A stretch of DNA of 64,000 bases from positions 13,894,148 through 13,958,147 of the forward strand of contig NC_092197.1 in NCBI RefSeq assembly GCF_043641665.1. The letters run 5' to 3'. The notes beneath the pieces were generated by a model. The model saw nothing but the letters and a program-made list of their open reading frames with translations, made no database searches and was not told where the DNA came from. The stretch is from Enoplosus armatus. Its lineage: Eukaryota; Chordata; Actinopteri; Centrarchiformes; Enoplosidae. Positions 33,201 to 45,200 of this stretch are shown here, in pieces (positions within the stretch are counted from its first letter, which is position 1; each line of letters begins with the position of its first letter). A program made the position numbers and the translations under genes.

Positions 33201-36200
33201 AGTTAAGTGTTAGTGAGCTAGTCATCAGCTTAGTTGTACGATGAACCTACTCTGGATTTAGTTTCATCCTCTGAAAAGATCAAACCCAACAACAAACATC
33301 ATGAAGTTCACTTGGACAAAAGACAATTGACATGTTAATGAGTTACTTGTGGCCGAGCTAATGACAAAAGAAGAAAAGTTTAAAAAGATCAAAGATGGAA
33401 CTTGAAATACAAAAGAGCATGTTGCATAAAGAAATAAATGTTGGTAATAAAAGGATGATAAAATTGGTATATATTAAATGAGATGCACAAAGTATTGTAT
33501 AGTTATCATGTTCTTTTTTTTTTTCTGTCCAAATATAGTCAGTGATTTTTTTGTGTGTGAATGTTTTAACTTTAACTTTCTACACTTGACTTTCTACTTT
33601 GAGGATGGACAGGAATTCAAACTTGCTCCAATCCAAATATTCCTGTGAACCTGTGAATGTGTCCAGGTAATGCTACCAGATTGCTCACGGCGCAGAAGAA
33701 ATCTATTGGCCTGTTGAATGTGAAGTCTCAGCAGTTTGAAGTGATCCAGACTCTAGTGTTTGACCCAGTGGCCTTGACTTTTGACGTTGCCCGAGGCTGG
33801 TACTACTGGGCTGACGACCATGGCAGCATTTACAAAAGTGATGGACGGCAAAGCTGGACGATCTACACTGGTTAGTTGACCCAGTATAGATTTATGTACA
33901 TACCAAATGGTAACCAGTTCAACCATATATTTTCCTTATTTTGTATGAATAACTTCAAAAGTTAAAGTCCTGAAGCACCTAAAATATCCAATTTTTCACA
34001 AGAAAAATACAAGCAAACAAAGAGGAAAGCCTTCAAAGCCTGCCTTCATATCCCGTTAATAATCTCACAACCCTTCAGATTTAATTTGCCACCCCTTGTG
34101 GTTGCTTAATAACGTTTCTGAGCCCAGTGGCAAAGTGATTACCTGTGCTTCTCTCTCTCAAAAAATTCCCTTTCATGCCTCATCTTTGTCTTGATTTATG
34201 AACAGTTATTTTTGCAATATAATATTGATAATATTAATAGCCCAAGACTGTGTGACCAATTATGAAAACCATGTGGCCCACATTTAAACTCGGACCCCTA
34301 CTGCAGAAGAAAAAGCAACATTTCTAAACAAAAATGTTCCTAATTTACAGGGGAGCCTGGAATCAAGGGTCTAGCTTGTGATTGGCTGAATGGAAACCTC
34401 TTCTGGACCAATCAGAAGACAGAGTCAATCTACATGCAGGCAGCTGATGGGGAAAGTTACACTACTCTGCTGAGCAAAAACATCAGCCCGTCAGAGTTGG
34501 TGCTTGTACCAGTGGAGAGGTATGCTTGACTTTTATTCTGTCTGTCTGTTACAAAGGATTTAAATTGACTAATCTAATTTTAAATACTGTTTTTAATGCT
34601 GTTAGATGATAATCCTGGTCTTAGTGAATGATAAATCCACGTTTTCTGCACTTTTTTTATGGATAAGTTAGTATTTATATAGTGTATGGAACCTGGAAAA
34701 GTATTGAGCTGTTTAAATTTCTGTACTCGGCACACGTGAAAATCCTCCCATCATGAATTCACCCAAAGAGGAGATGATGATACGCTGGGTAGTGCTTATT
34801 CAAATTCTCTGCCTCCCAGCTTGATGTTCTGGATCAGCGCCGGCCGTGGGGACAGAGTGACAATAGAGAAGTCATGGATGGATGGGTCAGAAAGAAGCTC
34901 TCTGACTGCGCTCACTGCTCAGTCTGCACACAGCCTCACTGCCGACGTGGCTGCCAGGAGGCTGTACTGGATCAGCGACTTCAAGAAGGTGAGTTGAGGA
35001 GAGAAACACTAGAATTTGACAGAGTGCATCAAACACGTTGGAATATATTAGCTAAATGCATTATAATGCATAATAGGCCTTTTTCACAGCCGACATCTTG
35101 TCATAGTAGGAAAAGCACAGGTGTCACTAGTACCATTAACGATGGCTCCGTTCTATTCAGTCCCAGTCTCGTCAACATTTTTTGGGGAAGTAGTGGGCGT
35201 TTGTCTTGGACTCATGACTTCAGTATTTCAGAAATCCTGTCTATGGCTCTGCTTCATTTATTTCCAAGGTCATGAATGACTAGAATTTTATAAAGTGGAG
35301 AAATCACTCCACTTAGTTGGCATGACGAGAAAAGAATAAACACCATTGCTACATTGTTTGAGTCTTCATACAGTGAGCATGAACTTATTTCATTCAGTCC
35401 ATAGAGACGGTGAAGGTGGATGGGACTGGCCGTTACTCGTTCACCAGACTGTTCAACAGGAGACCGGCTCTCGGCCTGGCTGTGTTTGAAAGTTCCTTCT
35501 ACTGGGTGGATGACAAAGGACTCTGGCAGGTTCCACAGAACTCACCAGTCCAGAGGAAATTTATCTGGAAAGCCGCACTGCCAATATTAGCTGTTTACCA
35601 CGAGCTACAGCAGCCTCAAGGTACTCACTGGAACAATAGATTTAATGGTAATGCAACATGCTGGTAAATTACAGTATTTCGTCTGGTGAATTTCCACTGA
35701 CGTTTGAGGTTGTGGTGCTCCTTACATGCAAAGTACCTAGTTATATTTATTTTTAATACAATATCTCTTTACAATACTAAAGAGTGCTTGCGTTGTCCTT
35801 GAGGAGTATTGTGTCGATCAATGTAAAAAATGTAGCCTCTAACAAAACAAACTGTAGAAAACGTATTTGAATACTTTCACAAACCAGTATATGTAAATCT
35901 TTCTTCATAGGGCTAACCCTAACACTGTCAACCTAATAGTGCTCATAGCATGTCAAAATGTCTTGTCTTGTTGTCATCAATCAGGTTCTTCTGCATGTGT
36001 AAAGACTCCATGTCACCTCTGCCAGCTAACTAAAGGAAACCCTGTCGGGTTCACCTGCGCTTGTCCAAACTCTAAAGTACTGTTGCCTGATGGGACATGT
36101 GAAAGTAGGTTTACCATAACTTTCATTTGCCTATAACAGATGCTTTTTTTCCTGCCATTTGTGGTAGAAGATAAGTAACATAAATTGTATGTAAACAAGG

Positions 36201-39200
36201 GCTCAAACTGATCTAGGGGGAATAACCAGGCTTCCCTTTTATGGTCTACAAGAAATTGTCATTTTGGTTCCAGTTTAGGAAATGTGTATGTAAACCTGTC
36301 ACAGATTGTCTGTTGTGGTCCTTTTTTATAACTCTGTAAGCATGAGGGCACCATTAATGAATCCTTTTGGTCCCACAGATCCAAGGTTTATATATGCTAC
36401 CATTTCCAACATCAACCTGTTGGAGTTCAGAGGCAGAGAGTCCACTAAAATCCAGCTGTTTACCACTGACGACGGCATCCTGTCATTTGATCTGGACTGG
36501 TACAGAGACTGGCTGTACTGGGCTAACCAAACTGGCCATATCCAACGCACCAGTCTAACCCAGGTCAAAACTGAGGTGGTCCCAACACCTTTGCCAGGTT
36601 AATGGATTGAGATTTCCTTAGCTTGTGGAGGCATACAGTAGGTAACTAATGTTGCTATCGTAGTGGAGCTGAAAAAGCGATATTCACCGAAAATTAACTA
36701 ACAATTATGCAATCAGATTAGTCAATAAATTAATTTCCTTGTTACAACTTCTCAACTCTGAACTCTGGAAGGACAAAACAAGCAATTTGAGGACAAATTT
36801 GTGGATTCTTGTGATGAGTATTTTTGTCTATTTTCTCAGTGTATAGATTAAATAATTGATAAGTTAATAAATAATCATTGATAGATGAATTGTTAATGAA
36901 AATTGTTGGTTTCAGCTCTACTTGAGTAGTCTGTTGAGTATAATGTATAAATCAACTCAGTCACGTTACAGCTGTAAACACACTTTCTATCGACGTACAA
37001 CTTTTTTTTTTCCTTCTCTGTAGTTTGTCTGATAAAAGTAGACCAGAGGAGAGGGAACCTTTATTGGGTGTCATGTGACCAGAACAGCATCGGCACCACC
37101 ACAGCCAACAATCGATACCAACAGCAGCTGTACCACACAACAAAGGAGATTCGAGACCTGTATCTGGACTGGCTGAGGGGTGGCATCCTGTGGCTGGAGG
37201 AAGAACGAATTCTCACCATGAGCATGATGGGAGGCAAAGCCAAAGAGCTGCTGCATTTAGCAGGGGGAGTCAGGGGGAACATCGCCTTCGACCTCAGGGC
37301 TAATAGTCTACTCTGGAACTCAAAAAGGGCAGGTCTGTCACTTCGGTAGATCAGATTGATAAAATGTTGTTTCTCGTGGTCCGATGTCTCGCCAGCTGTG
37401 ACTCACCAGTCAGAGCAGGAAGCAATGAGAGTTGAAGTGTCTGTAAATAACTGAAATAAAGTAGAAAGTGTTTTAGAGGATGAAGTGCACATTATGAAAC
37501 AAGATATTGGTGTATCTTTCTAGAGTAGTTTTCATGTCCTTTTTTACTGTTCAAATTTCATCCGCATAAAAATGATCAAATGATTACATCTGCTGTGATT
37601 GTACAGCAGTAAGAGCTAACAAAGCAGTATTTATTACAGTCCCTAAACTGATCACAACTGAATCAAACACACTGAGCAACGTAAACAAAATCTTTGGGAG
37701 TAAATCTTAATTTTTCAGCCCATATTTCCACAGTACAGACCCATTGAATGAGTTTTGTGTCTCGCCCTTTTTTTTTTACAGGTTTGACAACAATGAGTTT
37801 GCTGCAGGAGAGAAGCCATCGAGCTGGTAGAAGATGGAACATTTCGGGCTCAATCGTAGCTGCCTTTGAGCCCTTCCTGTTGTCCCTTTCTGATGATGTC
37901 ATGACTCTGTGGGACCGGCGTGATGGCAGCTCCATCCAAGACCAGACTGTGAGAGGTCACGTGTTCAGTGTAATTGCTGCACTCAGGGACGTCCGTACAG
38001 GTCAGACCAAGTTTTAATCTGTAACAGAGGAAATTAACTAATTTATACAGATACATGCTGTTGCTTGTATTCATTCAACATCATTTTTGCGTTTACTTGA
38101 ATTGGGTTTTGGTTTGAGTTTTTTTTTTTTTTTTTGTCCTGGATTTCCTGTTGAAGTTTCTGTTTGTGGTGCTTTTTGTCGGCCCGTGGTGGCCATTGTG
38201 GCTCATGTTAGCTGCAAAGTTAAACCTCTTTTTTATTCTAAAACTATAAATAAATAAAATTGTACTTGATCTACGGCACTCAAGCCACTGATTCTTACTG
38301 ACATGCTTCCTAATTTTCTCAATTCCGTTATTATGACTTTCCATAGTGCCCAATGCTGCAGTCTGCAATGAACCCTCTGTGCTGTGCCGACACTCATCAA
38401 TCTGCCTCTCACAAGCCCAGCTTTGTGATGGGAAAAAGGACTGCCCTGATGGCAATGATGAGGACTTTTGTGTAACCATGTGTCAGTCAAAAGGTGAAGT
38501 ATCAATATCACACATTGATATTTATATATTGACATTCCATATTTCTTGGAATGGGCAACACAGCTCTAAAATCATATGAAGTTTAAACACATTCACCACA
38601 TAACTTGAGTTTCCCAGCTTTGAGTTTTTGTCATCTTTTCATTTTCTGCCTTAATTTCCAACCTCAGATGATTTCAAGTGCAAGGACCGTGGGAGTTGTA
38701 TCAACAGGAATCTCGTTTGTGACGGGCGTTCTCATTGTGGCGACGGCTCAGATGAGGTCAACTGTCCGACAGTAGCTTCTCCTGCAGCTCGGGCAAACGT
38801 GCTGAAGTGTCGCATGGGCTCAAAGCCATGTAAAGACGGCGCAGAGTGTGTTTTATACATCCACGTGTGTGATGGGGAAAAGGACTGTCGAGATGGATCT
38901 GATGAACAGGGGTGTGGTGAGTTTCCTAAGACAGTTTGACTGTTTCCTACAGTGGGGGATTACTGATGCTATATATTGTTCTTCTAATGATGAAACATTT
39001 CCAGTATAATTTGTGGCTATGTAATATAATATTTGACAATTCTTTATTAAACTTTGGTGTAACTTTGCTATGTGATCACTACTGTTTCTTCCAGATGCCA
39101 CAGAACAGAACATGACTCTAACAAAACCAAATACTGATCCATCAAACGAAATGCCACCTGCTACCAAAGCTCCTGCGCAGACTGTGCCGGCCTGCAGCAG

Positions 39201-42200
39201 CCCCTCTGAGCTCTGCCCCGACTCCTCTGCTCGCATCTGCATTTCTCCGAGCCAGTTTTGCAACGGGCGTAAAGACTGTCCTGATGGCTTTGATGAACAG
39301 AGCTGCGTGAAAAGATGTCCCTCAAAAAGTAAGCCTTGAATGTGGGGTTGAATTTTGCTCAACAGATTCTTTCAAAGTGTTCTGTAAGCTTAATTTGTTT
39401 TCCATGATTTCTGTCTAGACGACTTCCGCTGCAAAGACCGTCGCAGCTGCATCTCCAAGAGTCTGGTTTGTGACGGTCGCTCTCATTGCCACGATGGCTC
39501 AGATGAGGTCAACTGTCCGAGCGTAACTCCTCCTGCAGCACCAACAAACGTCCTGAAGTGCCGCATGGGCTCCAGACTGTGTCGAGATGGCACAGAATGT
39601 GTTCTCTTCAGTCACGTCTGTGATGGAGAGAGAGACTGTCGGGATGGATCAGATGAAGAAGGATGTGGTGAGTTTCTGTAAAAATGCTGCTTTTGCAAAG
39701 TGACGAACACAATCTGCTGTGGAGAATGAAGCAGGCGAGTTTTCTGTCAGATTTTCTGCTATAATCAATAACTTTTCCTTGTAGCCTAATAAGTTGTTTT
39801 GTGTCATCTAAATTTGCCTGGCAAATTTTCTTATTTAAGTATATTATTTTGAATGAAAGTTTTATTAGTGGTGATACTGGTGTCTTTTTTTAAATGTATG
39901 TATGATTTTCACACCAGTTAGTAATTTCAATCATTTTGAGAGGTTAGTATAAATAAGCAGGACTATCGCCAAATAACAAAGTTCAGAAATGAGTGATGCC
40001 AGAGGCTTGTGTTGGAGACCACTAGAAATCTTGTATTTTAGGACTATTTTTAAGGTAATTTTTACTAATGTAATCATATGGCAAATATATTTTGATGTTT
40101 TATAATGGAACTTTAATGGAACTTACTTTTGTGTTTATCAATTTTTAGATGCTGCAGAGATCGCCCCTACCACTGCTGCAGAAAACTTCCACTTAAATGA
40201 ATCCCCTTTACCTGTCCAACCCTTTACTGAGCCTCCCATCAAGCCACCCTGCACCAGCCCTTCAGTTCGGTGTCCAGATTCATCTTTATGCATCAAGCCA
40301 ACACAGATGTGTGATGGAAAGAAAGACTGCCCTGATGGATCTGATGAGAACTGTTTGAAAAGATGCCCCTACAAGAGTAAGAAATCAAATTACGGGTTGA
40401 GTGACACAGTTTTTCTCTGATCTCAACCACATTAGAAAGGTTGTTATATTTTTGTATATTGTTGCTTTTGTAATATGTTTTAATATAGTAAATGCCTTCC
40501 TTCTCAGCTGATTTTCTCTGCAAGGACCGTCGCAGCTGCGTCTCCAAGAGTCTGGTTTGTGACGGTCGCTCTCATTGCCACGATGGCTCAGATGAGGTCA
40601 ACTGTCCGAGCGTAACTCCTCCTGCAGCACCAACAAACGTCCTGAAGTGCCGCATTGGCTCCAGACTGTGTCGAGATGGCACAGAATGTGTTCTCTTCAG
40701 TCACGTCTGTGATGGAGAGAGAGACTGTCGGGATGGATCAGATGAAGAAGATTGTGGTGAGTATTCATTCAGAGGTGGTAAATGTAAGAGTGCTTTGTAG
40801 AGAAGCACACTTTGCTGTTTCTGATAACATAACAACGTGACAATATCTTGATGTTTTGATATGAAACTTTACACTCCAACTAACTCGTTGCGTAATCTCT
40901 CTAGATGCTGCAGACACTGCCACAGCCATTCTTGCAGAAAACTTCCACTTAAATGAATCCCCTTCACCTGTCCAAGCCTTTACAGAGCCTCCCACCAAGC
41001 CACCCTGCACCAGCCCTTCAGTTCTGTGTCCAGGTTCTTCTTTATGCATCAAGCCAACACAGATGTGTGATGGAAAGAAAGACTGCCCCGATGGATCTGA
41101 TGAGAACTGTGTAAAAAGATGCCCCTACAAGAGTAAGTTATTGTATTTGGTTCTTTGAAACTGAGTTCCCAACAAATGTGTCACTGTGGACAAGTAGTGG
41201 TGTGAACCAACATGACATCTCAATACCTATTCTGTAAATGTGAAGTATGCAGAGCAAATCTGATACAGCTCCACACATGTCTTTGAAAGTTCTTTTCTCC
41301 TCTACATAGCTGACTTCCGCTGCAAGGACCGTCGCAGCTGCGTCTCCAAGAGTCTGGTTTGTGACGGTCGCTCTCATTGCCACGATGGCTCAGATGAGGT
41401 CAACTGTCCGAGCGTAACTCCTCCTGCAGCACCAACAAACGTCCTGAAGTGCCGCATGGGCTCCAGACTGTGTCGAGATGGCACAGAATGTGTTCTCTTC
41501 AGTCACGTCTGTGATGGAGAGAGAGACTGTCGGGATGGATCAGATGAAGAAGGATGTGGTGAGTTTCTGTAAAAATGCTGCTTTTGCATTTGAATGAAAG
41601 ATATATGAATGGTGATAGTGGTATCTTTTAAATGTATGTATCATTTTCATATCAGTTAGTCATTTTTAAAATCATTGAGAGGCTGTATAAGTATCAAAGT
41701 TCAGAAATGGCAGTGATAACACTGGCTTATGTTGGAGACTACCAGAAATCTTGGACCTAAGAATTGTTTTTATCTTTATTATTACTAATGCAATAATATG
41801 GCAAATATATTTTGATGGTTTAAAATTGAACTTTAAACTTACTTTTGTGTTTATCAATTTTTAGATGCTGCAGAGATCACCCCTACCACTGCTGCAGAAA
41901 ACTTCCACTTAAATGAATCCCCTTTACCTGTCCAACCATTTACTGAGCCTCCCATCAAGCCACCCTGCACCAGCCCTTCAGTTCGGTGTCCAGATTCATC
42001 TTTATGCATCAAGCCAACACAGATGTGTGATGGAAAGAAAGACTGCCCTGATGGATCTGATGAGAACTGTTTGAAAAGATGCCCCGACAAGAGTAAGTAA
42101 TCAGATTACGGAGTTTTTTTCTGATTTCAACCACATTAGAAAACTGGACGGTTATATTTTTGTTTATTGTTGCTTTTGTATTCTGTTTAATATAGTAAAT

Positions 42201-45200
42201 GCCTTCCTTCTCAGCTGATTTTCTCTGCAAAGACCGTCGGAGCTGTGTCTCCAAGAGTCTGGTTTGTGACGGCCGCTCTCATTGCCACGATGGCTCAGAT
42301 GAGGTCAACTGTCCGAGCGTAACTCCTCCTGCAGCACCAACAAACGTCCTGAAGTGTCGCATGGGCTCAAAGCCATGTAAAGATGGCACAGAGTGTGTTT
42401 TATACAGCCACGTATGTGACGGAGAGAATGACTGCATGGATGGATCTGATGAACAGGGATGCTTGGAAACCTGCAAAGAAGGTTGTTTCACTTTAATCTT
42501 TTTTTACCTTTTGATTAAATCTGAACTGTGACATAAAAGCAATGTTATTTAAATCCATTATATAGACATTTATATTTTTTGCTGTACCCTTTACACTGAG
42601 GAAAAAGCTATATCACTAAACTAATCAATAAAATCAAAAGGACACACTAGGCAGAAACTACTTAACTTTCTGTACTTGTAAATTTACTCATGTACTGTAA
42701 ATGAGTTCTTTGAAGATTAGCTGTTATGTTGTTTCATTCAAATAGTCATACCTTTTTTTATTTGTACTCCACCCCAGGTGAGTTTCAGTGCTCCCACGGG
42801 AAGATGTGCATCCCTAAGGCTCAGGTGTGTGATGGGAAGTCGCAGTGTCGGGATCAGTCTGATGAGCTGGACTGCAGGGAACGAACAAAGAGCTGTGAGC
42901 ATCACTGCGCAGACGGCAAGCGCTGCATCCCAAAGAAACTCTTGTGCGACGGAGAGAGAGACTGCGTGGATGGCACGGATGAGGTGGGCTGCGGTAAGTC
43001 TTCAGATACAGTTTTCTAGTATTCATTCACTGGTGAAAGTCTAATGAGGCGGCATAATACCTGCCAACAATAAAAGTTTCAGTTGCGATGTATGTGTTTA
43101 TGAAAAAACATATAGATGGAAATTATTAAAAACTAATGGAATAAATTGAGTACAAACAAATTTTTAACTTTTACATTTAGCCTTTAGCCAGTTCTGCCAG
43201 TGAGAGCATCCACTTTTGAGTTTAACACGTAGTTTTCTCCTTTCCAGACCCTGTTACTGCTGCAACAACAGAGTCTCCTGTTGTTGCAACTTGCATCGCT
43301 CCTTCAGTTCTCTGTCCAGGTTCATCACAGTGTATCTCTCAAAATCAGCTGTGTGATGGACGAAGAGACTGCCCTGATGGATTTGATGAAAACAACTGTA
43401 TGTTCCAGTGTAAAAACCCAGGTAAGTCTGAGTCCAGCGACGACCATGACGAAAGGTAGCAATAGTTGACACATCGGGCAAACTAATGATGAATGGACTC
43501 ACTGTGGGAAATTTGAGTACTCTTTCACAATGAAGAAACTGCTCTGTGGGCCTCTTTTGAAATCCTATGTAAAAGATTTGAGAGTAGCTTTACCTTCACT
43601 GATACATGAACTCCTCCTTGTTGTCTTGCACATCAGATGACTTCTTATGCAGCGACCGGAGGGCCTGTGTCCCCAGGACAGACGTGTGTGACGGTCGTTC
43701 CCACTGTCCCGACGGCTCAGATGAGAAGCAGTGTCAACCAGCAGATCCTTCTGCTTCCCGTAAGCCAACAAGAAAAATACAGTACAACAATAATGTGTAA
43801 AAGCAGTAAATAAATTTTATGCTATCAACACTCTAGCAGCCATCATAGCAAACACCTTCATAGTCCATTAAATGCACAATTTTCCCTCCACCAAGCCATC
43901 AATGTGCTCAGTGCCAGATCAGCCCCACTGAGGTGCCGCAAAGGTTTCAAGCCATGTAAAGATGGCCTGGACTGTGTCATGTACAGCCATGTGTGTGACG
44001 GAGAGAAGGACTGCAGGGACGGATCAGACGAAGAGGGATGTGCTGCTCAGTGCAAAGCAGGTTTGTTTTGTTCATTGAGCTGGTAAAAAGCAACTTAAAG
44101 CGATGCCACAATCAGCTCCTTCAGTTGCATGGAAAATGTCTACATAGTCATTCATGATGTTTCCACTCTGGTGGAAATGGATGCTCTACAATGGATTATC
44201 TGTGAGGAGTCTCTTTTCTTTTCCCCAGATGAATTCCAGTGTGCTCACGGGAATAGATGCATCCCACCGGAGCAAGTGTGTGACGGACAGTATAACTGTC
44301 AAGACCGATCCGATGAAATGGACTGTTCAAGGCTGAGCGAGGGCTGCCATCAGCACTGTGACAACAACACTCGCTGTATACCAGAGACCTTCCTGTGTGA
44401 TGGCGAGAGAGACTGCGCTGATGGGTCAGATGAAGAAAAGTGTGGTAGGTGATGTCCAATATGCACTTGTATAGAAAGATCAAACCACCAGTCTTGGTGA
44501 ATGTCAACAAACCTCAGATGTCCACATTTCTGTTTTCTTCCTTCCAGGTTTGGTGGACTGTGCGATTAACCAGTATCGCTGTGCTAACGGTCAGTGTGTG
44601 TCTGAGGCTCTGAGATGTGATGGATATGCTGACTGCGGTGACCGCTCTGATGAGGTGGATTGCACAAGACCCCCGCGCTGCCCGTCACAGCTCCGATGCC
44701 CGAACAGCCACGAGTGCCTGCAGAAAGAGTGGCTCTGCGATGGCGAGGACGACTGCAAAGACGGGTCAGACGAGAAGGTAAAGGACTACAGTTGGAGTGA
44801 GGTGACATAATCTGCATTAATGAGTAGAGGCTTGACATTCAGTTTGCTTGTCAAACGAGAGGATGAGGGGGAACGCTTTTTTTTTGAGAGAGGTTGGGAA
44901 GCAGTGGTTGAAACTTGGTCTCATCATTTGTATCCAGAACTGTGTGTCGCCACCAGCAAAGTGCAGGGAGTACCAGTGGCTGTGTGGAGACAGCAGTCAG
45001 TGCATCCCTCTGTCCTGGAGGTGTGACGGCAAAAAGGACTGTCACAACGGAGCGGACGAAGACAAATGTGAGCATGTTTATTCTCAAATATTCAAAGCTG
45101 CTCGGCACTTTTGTTGTGGCACATCATCGGGTGCATTTAGGCTTATTTGGATAAGATTAGTTATACAATGATAATCTAATCATTGACTAATTTTAGTTTA

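Noticed and set aside
34874..35275. 133-aa plus-strand open frame
   Set aside because: Wrong frame over lrp exon 9 plus intron; the true frame gives LYWISD and correct phases.
38347..42481. LDLa exon repeats considered as a mobile or satellite array
   Set aside because: The repeated units are in-frame exons with splice sites and cysteine patterns, explained by exon duplication within one gene.
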